Source: Bacillota bacterium
GTDB taxonomy: Bacteria; Bacillota; Clostridia; Clostridiales; Clostridiaceae
Length of the DNA: 52,574 nucleotides
Assembly (NCBI GenBank): GCA_021781655.1
Contig: JAJXWJ010000017.1
Span: forward strand, 1-52,574
Direction of reading: 5' to 3'
In this document: positions 8,482 through 15,919 of the stretch, piece after piece
How positions within the stretch are numbered: the stretch's first letter is position 1
Layout: every line of letters starts with the position of its first letter
Made by a program: the position numbers and the translations under genes
The notes under the pieces: generated by a model
What the model saw: the letters and a program-made list of their open reading frames with translations, nothing else
Told to the model about the DNA's origin: nothing
Databases searched by the model: none

Positions 8482-8498
8482 GATAGGTGGGGAATAAG

Positions 8499-9170
8499 TT
8501 GAATAGTAAATTAAATATTTCAGATAAAGAAAAATATCCAGAAATAGATATTTTTAAATCTAATTGTAGTGGAAAAGTGGTAAGTATAAAACATCCATTT
8601 TATCCATTTCAATTAATGAGTGTTATTCAAAGGGTTGAAAATCAAAAGTTATATTTTAAAGTTACAGACAATCTATTAAGTTTAAATGTTTTTTTAGGGG
8701 ATAGACTAACTTGCAGTATATGCTATGAAGATTATGACTATGTTTTTAATGGTATTATTGGAAATATAAATTATGAGAAGTCAAAAGAAATAGAATTGTG
8801 TATAAGCAATGTAAATAAGTATAAAAGTTATAGCAAATGTAAACGTTATATAGTAAATTTTCCTGCATGTTTAACAATATACAATTACAATTTCTACTCT
8901 ACTGTAAAGAAATTAAGTAAAAGTAGTTTTAGTATATGTTGTAATGAAAATATAAAAATTGGAGATGAATTATATGCAGAAATACATGTTGATAATGAAA
9001 TACTGCTTCAATCAAAGGCTGAAGTAGTAAGATATACAGTAAACGATGATTACAATGATTATGAAGCCAAATTTATAGATATAAATTTTATTAATAAGAT
9101 AAAGCTTCAAAATATAATGTTGAGACTGGAAGAAAGCGAGAGTAGTTTTGTAGCTAAAGCTTTAAAATAA
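8499..9170 (+). CDS. YcgR-like protein with degenerate PilZ domain (possible c-di-GMP effector)
   Basis: A 223-residue soluble protein. The N-terminal half (~12-95) resembles the YcgR flagellar-brake N-domain, with GD..TCSICYEDYDYVFNGIIG. The C-terminal half looks like PilZ: a KCKRYIVNFPACL block where canonical proteins have RxxxR, then KLSKSSFSI where (D/N)xSxxG is expected, and GDELYAEI. Both c-di-GMP-binding signatures are altered, so ligand binding may be weak, different or lost. Assignment rests on pattern and is tentative. TTG 8499 is chosen because AGGTGGGG lies 7 nt upstream; the in-frame GTG 8487 falls inside that ribosome site. Probably co-transcribed with the kinase, separated by 17 bp. 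Confidence 0.55.
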   Translation: MNSKLNISDKEKYPEIDIFKSNCSGKVVSIKHPFYPFQLMSVIQRVENQKLYFKVTDNLLSLNVFLGDRLTCSICYEDYDYVFNGIIGNINYEKSKEIELCISNVNKYKSYSKCKRYIVNFPACLTIYNYNFYSTVKKLSKSSFSICCNENIKIGDELYAEIHVDNEILLQSKAEVVRYTVNDDYNDYEAKFIDINFINKIKLQNIMLRLEESESSFVAKALK

Positions 9171-9336
9171 GTACTATAAATGAGAAAATTGAAAGAGTTA
9201 TAAAATAAATATATTACTTGAAGTTATTAATGTTGTATAATAGAAATTAAGGAAAACTTTTTTTATAAAAATAACAGTTAAGAAAAGCCAGTTAAAATTT
9301 AATTAGCATAACTTATAAGGGGATGGTTGTGAAATT

Positions 9337-10371
9337 ATGAGTAAAGTATACTTTAAGGCAGTAGATTCTTATAATAAAACAGAAGAAATTAGTGCAGCAG
9401 CAGCAGAACTTTTGAAATATTTAACTGAAGAAGAAAATGTGGAGCTTGAAAAGTTTATACCACTTAAGGTGCATTTCGGCGAAAAAGGAAACAGTACATA
9501 TATAAATTCAAAAAATTATGTTGGAATAATTAACTACCTAAGGGGAAAAAATATAGAAAGTTCATTCATTGAAACCAATGTTCTATATAAAGGGGAGAGG
9601 ACCACAAAGGAAAAGCACATAAAGTTAGCAAAAGAACATGGTTTTGTAGAGCTTCCAATAATCATCGCTGATGGTGAACATGGTGAGGATTACACTGAAG
9701 TTGAAATTAATAAAAAGAATTTTAATAAATGTAAGGTTGGAAAAGAGATAGCAAATAAAAAACAAATAATAGTTATGAGCCATTTTAAAGGCCATGTTTT
9801 AGCAGGCTTTGGTGGAGCAATAAAGCAGCTTGGGATGGGCTGTGCATCCAGAGGAGGAAAGCTTGCTCAGCATGCAAATTCTATTCCTAAAATCAGCTCA
9901 CTTAAATGCAAAGCGTGTAAAGCTTGTGAGGTGAAATGTCCAGAAGGTGCAATTACGGTAATTAATAAAGCTAAAATTGATAAAGACAAGTGTGTAGGAT
10001 GTGCTTCTTGTATGGCAATATGTCCACATGGTGCAATATCAAATAGTTGGCTTGCTTCTATTTCTAAAAGTTTTAATGAGAGGTTGGCAGAATATGCTTT
10101 TGCAGCAGCAAAAGATAAAAACAATATATACATTACTTTTGCTTTTAACATAACAAAAAATTGTGATTGTGAAGGACATAGCATGAAACCCATAGTAAAA
10201 GATGTAGGCATTTTTGCCTCAAAGGATCCAGTAGCAATCGATAAGGCTGCTTTAGATACTATAGATAAAGATAATGGTAAAACAGTATTCAAAAGAGGTA
10301 GGTATACCTTGGAATATGCGGAAAAAATAGGACTTGGAAGTCAAAATTATGAACTTATAAGGATGGTGTAA
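9337..10371 (+). CDS. DUF362 protein with 2x[4Fe-4S] ferredoxin domain
   Basis: 344 residues. An N-terminal DUF362 domain (~1-185; SHFKGHVLAGFGGAIKQLGMG is its typical core) is followed by a bacterial ferredoxin domain with two full CxxCxxCxxxCP clusters (Cys191/194/197/201 and 219/222/225/229) and a DUF362 C-terminal part (FASKDPVAIDKAALD). Such proteins are cytoplasmic Fe-S electron carriers or oxidoreductases of unknown substrate, widespread in anaerobes. The gene ends 3 bp before an aldo/keto reductase gene, so the two are translated together and may form a redox pair; that partnership is inference. Ribosome site AAGGGGATGG precedes the ATG. Confidence 0.85.
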   Translation: MSKVYFKAVDSYNKTEEISAAAAELLKYLTEEENVELEKFIPLKVHFGEKGNSTYINSKNYVGIINYLRGKNIESSFIETNVLYKGERTTKEKHIKLAKEHGFVELPIIIADGEHGEDYTEVEINKKNFNKCKVGKEIANKKQIIVMSHFKGHVLAGFGGAIKQLGMGCASRGGKLAQHANSIPKISSLKCKACKACEVKCPEGAITVINKAKIDKDKCVGCASCMAICPHGAISNSWLASISKSFNERLAEYAFAAAKDKNNIYITFAFNITKNCDCEGHSMKPIVKDVGIFASKDPVAIDKAALDTIDKDNGKTVFKRGRYTLEYAEKIGLGSQNYELIRMV

Positions 10372-10374
10372 AAA

Positions 10375-11292
10375 GTGAAAAAAATTAATATTGCAAATGG
10401 AGAGGTTATTGCATCTGAAATTGCATTAGGCTGTATGAGGATTAATGAACTTACTAAAAATGAAGTTAATACTTTAATTAATACTGCGGTAGAAGAAGGA
10501 ATAAATTTTTTTGATCATGCAGACATATATGGTGGAGGAAAATCAGAAGAGATTTTTGCTGAAGCATTAAATATGTCAAAGGGTTTAAAAGAAAAAATCA
10601 TAGTTCAGACAAAATGTGGAATAAGGCAAGGTTTTTATGATTTTTCAAAAGAACATATTTTAAATTCTGTAGACGACAGTTTAAAACGTTTAAATATGGA
10701 TTATATAGATGTCCTTTTACTTCATAGACCAGATACATTGATGGAGCCAGAAGAGGTATCTGAAGCATTTTCAAAGCTTCATAACAGCGGTAAAGTAAGA
10801 AATTTTGGTGTAAGCAATCAAAATCCAATGCAAATTGAGCTTTTAAATAAATATTTAAATCAAAAAATAATTATAAATCAAATGCAGTTAAGTGTTACCA
10901 ATACGGGAATGATAGATTCAGGTATTAATGCTAATACTAAAAATAGCCAAGCTATAGATAGAGATGGAAGTATTCTTGAGTATTGTAGATTAAAAGATAT
11001 TACAATTCAAGCGTGGTCGCCATTCCAATACGGTTTTTTTGAAGGTGTATTTTTAAATAATGATAAGTTTACTGAATTAAATAAAAAAATTGATGAAATT
11101 GCAAATTTAAAGGGAGTAAGTAATTCTGCCATTGCAATTGCATGGATATTAAGACACCCAGCGAAAATTCAACCTATTGTTGGAACAACAAAGCCAAATA
11201 GACTAAAAGATATTTGCAAAGCTTCACAAGTGGAATTAACTAGAAAAGAGTGGTATGAAATCTATCTTGCAGCAGGAAATGTACTGCCATAA
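10375..11292 (+). CDS. Aldo/keto reductase
   Basis: NADPH-dependent reductase of carbonyl compounds, 305 residues, (beta/alpha)8 barrel of the YdhF-like AKR branch. The catalytic tetrad is visible: Asp47 and Tyr52 in FFDHADIYGGG, Lys80 in VQTKCG, and His117 in LLLHRPD. The C-terminal cofactor block reads IVGTTKPNRL. The GTG start at 10375 lies 3 bp after the DUF362 stop and uses AAGGATGG inside the end of that gene, a sign of coupled translation. Physiological substrate unknown. Confidence 0.9.
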   Translation: MKKINIANGEVIASEIALGCMRINELTKNEVNTLINTAVEEGINFFDHADIYGGGKSEEIFAEALNMSKGLKEKIIVQTKCGIRQGFYDFSKEHILNSVDDSLKRLNMDYIDVLLLHRPDTLMEPEEVSEAFSKLHNSGKVRNFGVSNQNPMQIELLNKYLNQKIIINQMQLSVTNTGMIDSGINANTKNSQAIDRDGSILEYCRLKDITIQAWSPFQYGFFEGVFLNNDKFTELNKKIDEIANLKGVSNSAIAIAWILRHPAKIQPIVGTTKPNRLKDICKASQVELTRKEWYEIYLAAGNVLP

Positions 11293-11316
11293 AGTATATA
11301 GTGGGCATAATATAAC

Positions 11317-11446
11317 ATATTACGAACTAAGAGGTAATTTAATATTTATTAGAAAGTGAACCGCGGAAAGTTTTAGTTGATAGGTGACAATTAAAACAGC
11401 CTGCGGCTCACTTTAAATCTTTCTATATATTAACTAAGTGCATGTT
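11317..11446. repeat. Compact MITE-like repeat, copy A (related to 41536-41859)
   Basis: Begins ATATTACGAACTAAG (11317-11331), which recurs exactly, inverted, at 41845-41859. Inside, AACCGCGGAAAG, TTTAGTTGATA and GACAATT parallel the complement of the 41.8-kb copy; the far end (GCGGCTCACTTT, AACTAAGTGCATGT) parallels the other terminus of that copy. It folds into one long hairpin: AAAGTGAACCGC (11353-11364) against GCGGCTCACTTT (11403-11414), one mismatch. It fills the 181-bp gap between convergent genes and may also act as a terminator. Confidence 0.6.
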
Positions 11447-11473
11447 ACTTGTCTTTCAATTATATAATGTTAA

Positions 11474-11845
11474 TTATTTTAAAAAATAATCTAAGCAATT
11501 TTCTAAAGTAATGGTACCAATTATTTTATTATTTTCTAGTACAGGCATTGATACTATGTTGTTTTCTCTCAATCTTTTTGCTGTACTAACTACATCTTCC
11601 TCAGCTTTTGCAAGTATAACAGATTTTGACATTACCCATTCGATGGGGCAGGTTTCATAATGTCCTGGGCTTATCATAAACCTATATATATCGGCTTTTA
11701 CAACCATTCCAACTAAGTTATCTTTATCATCCATAACCGGCATACCATTTATGTGGAATTTGTCCATAATTTCTAATGCAACATCTATTGAATCGTTTAC
11801 TTTAATAGTATGGTTTTCTTTATTAATAATCGATTTTATATCCAT
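11474..11845 (-). CDS. Tandem CBS-domain protein
   Basis: 123 residues made of two CBS motifs (Bateman module): residues ~7-60 (NHTIKVNDSIDVALEIMDKFHINGMPVMD, then a GMVVKADIYRFM end) and ~70-122 (VMSKSVILAKAEEDV ... NNIVSMPVLENNKIIGTIT). Such stand-alone proteins bind adenosine nucleotides and act as energy-state sensors, but the partner is unknown. Start ATG with AAGGAGCTGAT upstream. Transcribed in the same direction as fba but separated from it by a strong terminator. Confidence 0.88.
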   Translation of the reverse strand: MDIKSIINKENHTIKVNDSIDVALEIMDKFHINGMPVMDDKDNLVGMVVKADIYRFMISPGHYETCPIEWVMSKSVILAKAEEDVVSTAKRLRENNIVSMPVLENNKIIGTITLENCLDYFLK

Positions 11846-11968
11846 AATATCAGCTCCTTAAAAAGAAAATAAGATCTAAAATATATAATTATATTTTACT
11901 ACAAAATTAGTTTTAAATGAACAATTTACTTGTAAAAAGTGCAAATATTCTAACTTTATTTTATTATT

Positions 11969-12005
11969 TAAAAAAAGCCTAACTTTAGTTAAAAAGTTAG
12001 GCTTT
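11969..12005 (-). terminator. Terminator of fba
   Basis: On the minus strand, 13-bp perfect stem (AAAGCCTAACTTT at 11974-11986 with 11993-12005), 6-nt loop, followed by a run of T (A-run at 11971-11976 on plus). Confidence 0.93.
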
Positions 12006-12015
12006 CAAATAAAAT

Positions 12016-12879
12016 TTAAGCTTTGTTTATTGAACCAAATAATTCTAATTTTTCTTTAACAGAAACTTTAATTGCTTCAAATCCTGGAGCTAATAATTTA
12101 CGAGGATCGAAACCTTTTCCTTGTAAATCTTTTCCAGCTTCGATATATTTACGAGTTGCTTCTGCAAAAGCTAATTGTAATTCAGTATTAACATTGATTT
12201 TAGCAACACCTAAAGAAATAGCTTTTTTAATCATGTCTGCAGGAATACCAGTACCACCATGTAATACTAGTGGAACGTCGCCAGTAGCAGCTTTGATTTT
12301 AGCTAATGCATCAAAATCTAAGCCTTTCCAGTTTGCAGGATATTTTCCATGAATGTTTCCGATACCAGCAGCTAACATTGTAACTCCTAAATCAGCAATT
12401 TGTTTACATTCATTTGCATCAGCAATTTCGCCAGCGCCTATAACGCCATCTTCTTCGCCTCCAATTGAACCAACTTCTGCTTCAATTGAAATACCTTTAT
12501 CTCCAGCTAATTTTACTAGCTCTGTTGTTTTTTTGATGTTTTCATCTATTGGATAGTGTGAACCATCAAACATTACAGAAGAAAAACCAGCTTCAATAAC
12601 TTTTAAAACTCCTTCATAAGTGCCGTGGTCTATGTGTAATGCAACTGGAACAGTAATGTTTAAATCTTTAATTAATCCATTTACCATACCAACTACAGCA
12701 TCGTATCCTCCCATATATTTTCCGGCACCTTCAGATACACCTAAAATAACTGGTGAATTGTTTTCTTGAACAGTCAATAAAATTGCCTTAGTCCATTCTA
12801 AGTTATTAATATTGAATTGACCAACGGCATATTTACCGTCTCTTGCTTTAATTAACATTTCTTTTGCTGAAACTAACAT
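12016..12879 (-). CDS. fba: Class II fructose-1,6-bisphosphate aldolase
   Basis: Zn-dependent glycolytic aldolase cleaving fructose-1,6-bisphosphate to DHAP and glyceraldehyde-3-phosphate. 287 residues, the usual length of the class IIB (Gram-positive) branch. Landmarks: LHIDHGTY with the proton donor and Zn-ligand His82-His85 region, MFDGSHYP near 103-110, EAEVGSIGGEEDG (~133-145), GNIHGKYP with a Zn His, and LHGGTGIP (phosphate/Zn contacts). Ribosome site TGGAGG 6-7 nt upstream of the ATG. Monocistronic: own promoter region with a 24-bp palindrome and a strong terminator. Consistent codon use (GCA, GGA, GTT rich) suggests high expression. Confidence 0.97.
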   Translation of the reverse strand: MLVSAKEMLIKARDGKYAVGQFNINNLEWTKAILLTVQENNSPVILGVSEGAGKYMGGYDAVVGMVNGLIKDLNITVPVALHIDHGTYEGVLKVIEAGFSSVMFDGSHYPIDENIKKTTELVKLAGDKGISIEAEVGSIGGEEDGVIGAGEIADANECKQIADLGVTMLAAGIGNIHGKYPANWKGLDFDALAKIKAATGDVPLVLHGGTGIPADMIKKAISLGVAKINVNTELQLAFAEATRKYIEAGKDLQGKGFDPRKLLAPGFEAIKVSVKEKLELFGSINKA

Positions 12880-12918
12880 ATCTAAACCTCCATAAAATTA
12901 TATTTTATAGTAAACCAT

Positions 12919-12942
12919 AAGAAATAATTTAAATTATTTCTT
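12919..12942. promoter_or_regulatory. 24-bp perfect palindrome upstream of fba
   Basis: Arms AAGAAATAATTT / AAATTATTTCTT with no spacer, 40-63 bp before the fba start codon. Position and symmetry suggest an operator, but A/T-only symmetry also arises easily in such DNA. The rest of the 337-bp divergent gap holds only the promoter at 13096-13124. Confidence 0.4.
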
Positions 12943-13095
12943 GTTTCATAACATATTATAATCCAAAATAGTTAAAAAAGAAACAAATATTTATAGAACG
13001 GAAAATTTAATGTAAATATTAGTTATAAAAAGGTATATATTACTTATATTTTTGCAATATAATAAAAAAATTAAAAAAAATAAAGAAAAAAAGGA

Positions 13096-13124
13096 TTGTT
13101 CAAATATATATACAATATTATAAT
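13096..13124 (+). promoter_or_regulatory. Candidate SigA promoter of the CheY-like gene
   Basis: TTGTTC at 13096-13101, 17-bp spacer, perfect TATAAT at 13119-13124, ~90 bp before the start codon. Confidence 0.6.
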
Positions 13125-13216
13125 GAATTTATAGTTACTTGAGAAAAAGATAGAATATTTAAAAAAGTTATGAAAATGGGTTAAGCAGTTAAAATATTTT
13201 ATTGGAGTGATGATAA

Positions 13217-13582
13217 ATGAAAAGAGTACTTGTAGTTGATGATGCACAATTTATGAGATTATCCATAAAAAATATGTTGGAAGGAAATGGTTTTGAAGTT
13301 GTTGCTTTTGCTGAAAATGGAAAGGAAGCAATAGAAAAGTATAAAGAATGTAAACCTGATATTGTAACTATGGATATTACTATGCCTGTAATGGACGGCA
13401 TAGATGCCTTAAAGAGTATAAAAGCAATTGATGAAAAGGCAACGGTTGTAATGCTTTCAGCACTTGGACAAGAAAATCAAGTTAAAAGAGCAGTAATGTT
13501 TGGAGCAAAAACCTTTATTGTGAAGCCTTTTAAAGAAGATTACTTAATACAAATTTTAAATAAAATTTCAGAAAGCCTTTAA
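13217..13582 (+). CDS. Single-domain response regulator (CheY-like receiver)
   Basis: 121 residues, receiver domain only. Acidic pocket Asp8-Asp9, phospho-acceptor Asp53 in TMDITMP, Ser81 in the switch position (MLSALG) and Lys103 in VKPF are all present. There is no output domain, so it signals by protein contact, as in chemotaxis or phosphorelays. It precedes a PocR-type histidine kinase by 137 bp, which has its own promoter; a phosphotransfer partnership with that kinase (or the one at 7138) is a reasonable inference. GGAGTGATGATAA gives the ribosome site. Confidence 0.93.
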   Translation: MKRVLVVDDAQFMRLSIKNMLEGNGFEVVAFAENGKEAIEKYKECKPDIVTMDITMPVMDGIDALKSIKAIDEKATVVMLSALGQENQVKRAVMFGAKTFIVKPFKEDYLIQILNKISESL

Positions 13583-13646
13583 AAATTATAACTCCTCTAT
13601 TCCAAAATAGTAAATATTTTAACAAAAATGTTACAATTATATTCCA

Positions 13647-13675
13647 TTGGTAATAATATTATGTTAAAATATAAC
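13647..13675 (+). promoter_or_regulatory. Candidate SigA promoter of the PocR-kinase gene
   Basis: TTGGTA at 13647-13652, 17-bp spacer, TATAAC at 13670-13675, 45 bp before the ATG. Confidence 0.5.
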
Positions 13676-13719
13676 ACATATATAATATTAAATTAAAGGG
13701 ATTTATTTGGAGGAGTAAA

Positions 13720-15117
13720 ATGATAGATATAGAATCATTAAAGGTTACTGATTTTATTGATTTGAAATTGTTACAGCAATTTCAAGATTCGTTTTCTAAA
13801 AGTATGGATATAGCTACTGTTGTAGTAGATAAGGATGGAAAACCAGTAACAAACCCAAGTTCATTTACTGATATTTGTAAAACAATAATTCCAACCTGTA
13901 GCAATGGAAATTTAAAATGCCAAGAAGCTCATAGGAGAGGTGGAGAGATGGCAGTTAAAATCGGTAAGCCATATATATATAAATGTCACGCTGGCTTGAT
14001 TGATTTTGCTGCACCAATATTAGTTGATGGTAGTCATATTGGAACTGTTCTAGGTGGTCAGGTTTTGACAAAGGTACCTAAAACAGAAAGTTATAATAAA
14101 GTGATTTCAGAACTAAATTTGGATGAAGAACAATTTGAAAATAGTCTTAAAGACATAAAAATAGTTGATAAAGAGAAGTTATTAGCAGCTGCTGAAGCTT
14201 TGTTTATTATGGCAAATGCTTTATCAAAAATTGGCTATGAAACTTTAAGATTGAGACTAAATTCTGAAAAGCTTAAAGATGAAGTCGTAAACAAAAATAT
14301 TTTATTAGAAAAATCACAAAATAAAAATATATCATTAGCTCGTACTTTTTCTATTATGTCACACGAATTAAAAACTCCAATTAATATAATATTTAGTGCA
14401 TTGCAGCTTTTAGAAGCTCAATATGAGTCTAATTCATATATTTCTGATTCAAAACTATTTTGTAAATATTCTAAAATAATGAAACAAAATTGCTATAGAT
14501 TAGTTAGATTAATTAATAATCTAATAGATATGAACAAAATTGAAAATGGATTTTATAAATTAAAATTAGTAAATAGTGATATTATAAAAACTATTGAAGA
14601 TATTACTTTATCGGTTGTACAATTTGCTAATTTTAAAAATATAGATATCGTTTTTGATACGGATGTAGAAGAAAAAATAACTGCATATGATCCTGAAAAG
14701 CTTGAAAGAATTATGCTTAATATTTTATCTAATGCTATAAAATATACTGGTTCAAATGGATTGATAGAAGTAAATATTTATGATAAAGTTGATTTGTTAT
14801 TGATTTCAATTAAAGATTCAGGAATAGGAATTCCAGAACATATGCATAAAAAAATATTTGAAAACTATATTCAAGTTGAAGATAGTATTGAAAAAAAGCC
14901 AGAAGGAAGCGGCATTGGATTATCATTGGTAAAATCTCTTGTAGAAATGCATAAGGGAAAAATTAGCGTGAAAAGTGAAGTTGGTGTAGGAAGCGAATTT
15001 ATAATAGAACTTCCAATAACTTGTGTAGAAAATAGTGAAAATAATGGAAATGAAAGCATTCACACAAGAGATTATGTGGAAAAAATACAAATTGAGTTTT
15101 CTGATATATACCAATAA
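13720..15117 (+). CDS. Sensor histidine kinase with PocR ligand-binding domain
   Basis: 465 residues, no membrane segment, so a cytoplasmic sensor. PocR domain at ~10-170 (FSKSMDIATVVVDKDGKPVTNPSSF, then KPYIYKCHAGLIDFAAPI and GTVLGGQVL) with four conserved cysteines, Cys53, 60, 67 and 89. HisKA phospho-acceptor His215 in MSHELKTPIN, then HATPase_c with NILSNAIKYT, DSGIGIP, IFENYIQVE and GSGIGLSLVKSL. Kinase half closely resembles the 7138 kinase, including the tail ending IEFSDIYQ. PocR domains bind small molecules such as hydrocarbon derivatives in known regulators; the ligand here is unknown. GGAGGAG precedes the start. Likely partner: the receiver at 13217. Confidence 0.92.
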   Translation: MIDIESLKVTDFIDLKLLQQFQDSFSKSMDIATVVVDKDGKPVTNPSSFTDICKTIIPTCSNGNLKCQEAHRRGGEMAVKIGKPYIYKCHAGLIDFAAPILVDGSHIGTVLGGQVLTKVPKTESYNKVISELNLDEEQFENSLKDIKIVDKEKLLAAAEALFIMANALSKIGYETLRLRLNSEKLKDEVVNKNILLEKSQNKNISLARTFSIMSHELKTPINIIFSALQLLEAQYESNSYISDSKLFCKYSKIMKQNCYRLVRLINNLIDMNKIENGFYKLKLVNSDIIKTIEDITLSVVQFANFKNIDIVFDTDVEEKITAYDPEKLERIMLNILSNAIKYTGSNGLIEVNIYDKVDLLLISIKDSGIGIPEHMHKKIFENYIQVEDSIEKKPEGSGIGLSLVKSLVEMHKGKISVKSEVGVGSEFIIELPITCVENSENNGNESIHTRDYVEKIQIEFSDIYQ

Positions 15118-15138
15118 CAAAATTTGAATTAAAATCAT

Positions 15139-15279
15139 TTACTTGTTTTTTATGGAGTTAGTCCATTGATTATTAGTTTCTGATTTTAATTTTTTATTTT
15201 TTGAAGTAGCATCGTCATTATTAATATTATAGTGCTCACACCATTGGTTATTAGTTGCAGTCTTTTTTTCTTTTTTCAT
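15139..15279 (-). CDS. Small hydrophilic protein, 46 residues, with repeated NNQW motif
   Basis: An ORF with GGTGGG 7 nt before the ATG. The product is Lys/Asn rich and contains TNNQWC near residues 9-14 and TNNQWT near 35-40, so it looks like two diverged ~25-residue repeats. No signal peptide or membrane helix. I do not recognise a family. It is convergent with the preceding kinase gene. Clear ribosome site and internal repeat make it more likely real than chance, but it is unproven. Confidence 0.55.
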   Translation of the reverse strand: MKKEKKTATNNQWCEHYNINNDDATSKNKKLKSETNNQWTNSIKNK

Positions 15280-15398
15280 AATAGTCCCACCTTTCAATTT
15301 TCAAATTTAGTATTTACACTATAAATATTTTTATTCTACAAATCCAATAAAATATGATATTATAGTTTTTATAGTTAATATTTAAGAGGAGAATGGAT

Positions 15399-15554
15399 AT
15401 GTCAGATAAAAATATTGAAATTATGAAGCAAATTATTGAGGAAAAGAAAAAGAAAAGTTCAATGCAAAAATCTTTAAAGAGAGCGGAAAAGAAAAAAGGT
15501 ACTCCAAGAAAAGGGTTCAACAATACTAAATCTGGAGGAGTATTTGATAAATAA
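15399..15554 (+). CDS. Small basic protein, 51 residues
   Basis: Preceded by AAGAGGAG, 8 nt from the ATG (an in-frame ATG at 15393 is too close to that site), and followed by a strong terminator, so it has the structure of an independent gene. The product is rich in Lys (roughly one third) with an amphipathic helix at ~5-34 and a Gly-containing tail ending GGVFDK. No known domain recognised; nucleic-acid binding is possible from charge alone but not shown. Confidence 0.65.
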   Translation: MSDKNIEIMKQIIEEKKKKSSMQKSLKRAEKKKGTPRKGFNNTKSGGVFDK

Positions 15555-15571
15555 AAAATAATTTATGGAAA

Positions 15572-15618
15572 AGCGAAGTTTATGTAGATAAAATTTTATA
15601 AACTTCGCTATTTTTATT
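15572..15618 (+). terminator. Terminator of the small basic protein gene
   Basis: Stem AGCGAAGTTTA (15572-15582) / TAAACTTCGCT (15599-15609), then ATTTTTATTT. Confidence 0.88.
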
Positions 15619-15741
15619 TATGATAAGTGCAACTTATAAAAGGTTAATTTATCATAAAATTGTTTGTTTAAAATATTTAATGTCAAAAGAGTTAAAATAG
15701 TATCAAATAAAATAGTCAGAATATTTCGATAAAAAAGATAT

Positions 15742-15770
15742 TTGACGTATAAAACATAGAGTCTTTATAT
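15742..15770 (+). promoter_or_regulatory. Candidate main promoter of the exopolysaccharide locus
   Basis: TTGACG at 15742-15747, 17-bp spacer, TTATAT at 15765-15770. This leaves a ~150-nt leader before gmd. The rest of the 310-bp gap is A/T-rich and shows no riboswitch or antiterminator that I can recognise. Confidence 0.6.
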
Positions 15771-15919
15771 AGACAAAGAAAAAAAGTAATGCTATTATTT
15801 CCATATAGTTACATAATATACAAAATAAACAATACAACAAGTGAAAAGATTTTGTAATTAATTATATCTAAAGTAACTATTAAAATTGAAATTCTTTTAA
15901 TTAGGAGGGTGATTGAATA

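Noticed and set aside
8487-8498. GTG at 8487 as start of the YcgR-like gene
   Set aside because: The codon is inside the AGGTGGGG ribosome site; TTG 8499 is placed correctly. The same reasoning excluded upstream starts at 17000, 19225, 29067, 30277, 35932, 42781, 45378, 45701, 46472, 47379 and 48204.
9867-10292. 141-codon open frame on the minus strand
   Set aside because: Lies wholly inside the DUF362 gene in antisense and has no recognisable domain or ribosome site; a shadow of a Cys/Gly-rich coding sequence.
15610-15919. Riboswitch in the EPS leader
   Set aside because: No conserved GEMM, purine, SAM or T-box core could be matched; only a promoter is supported.
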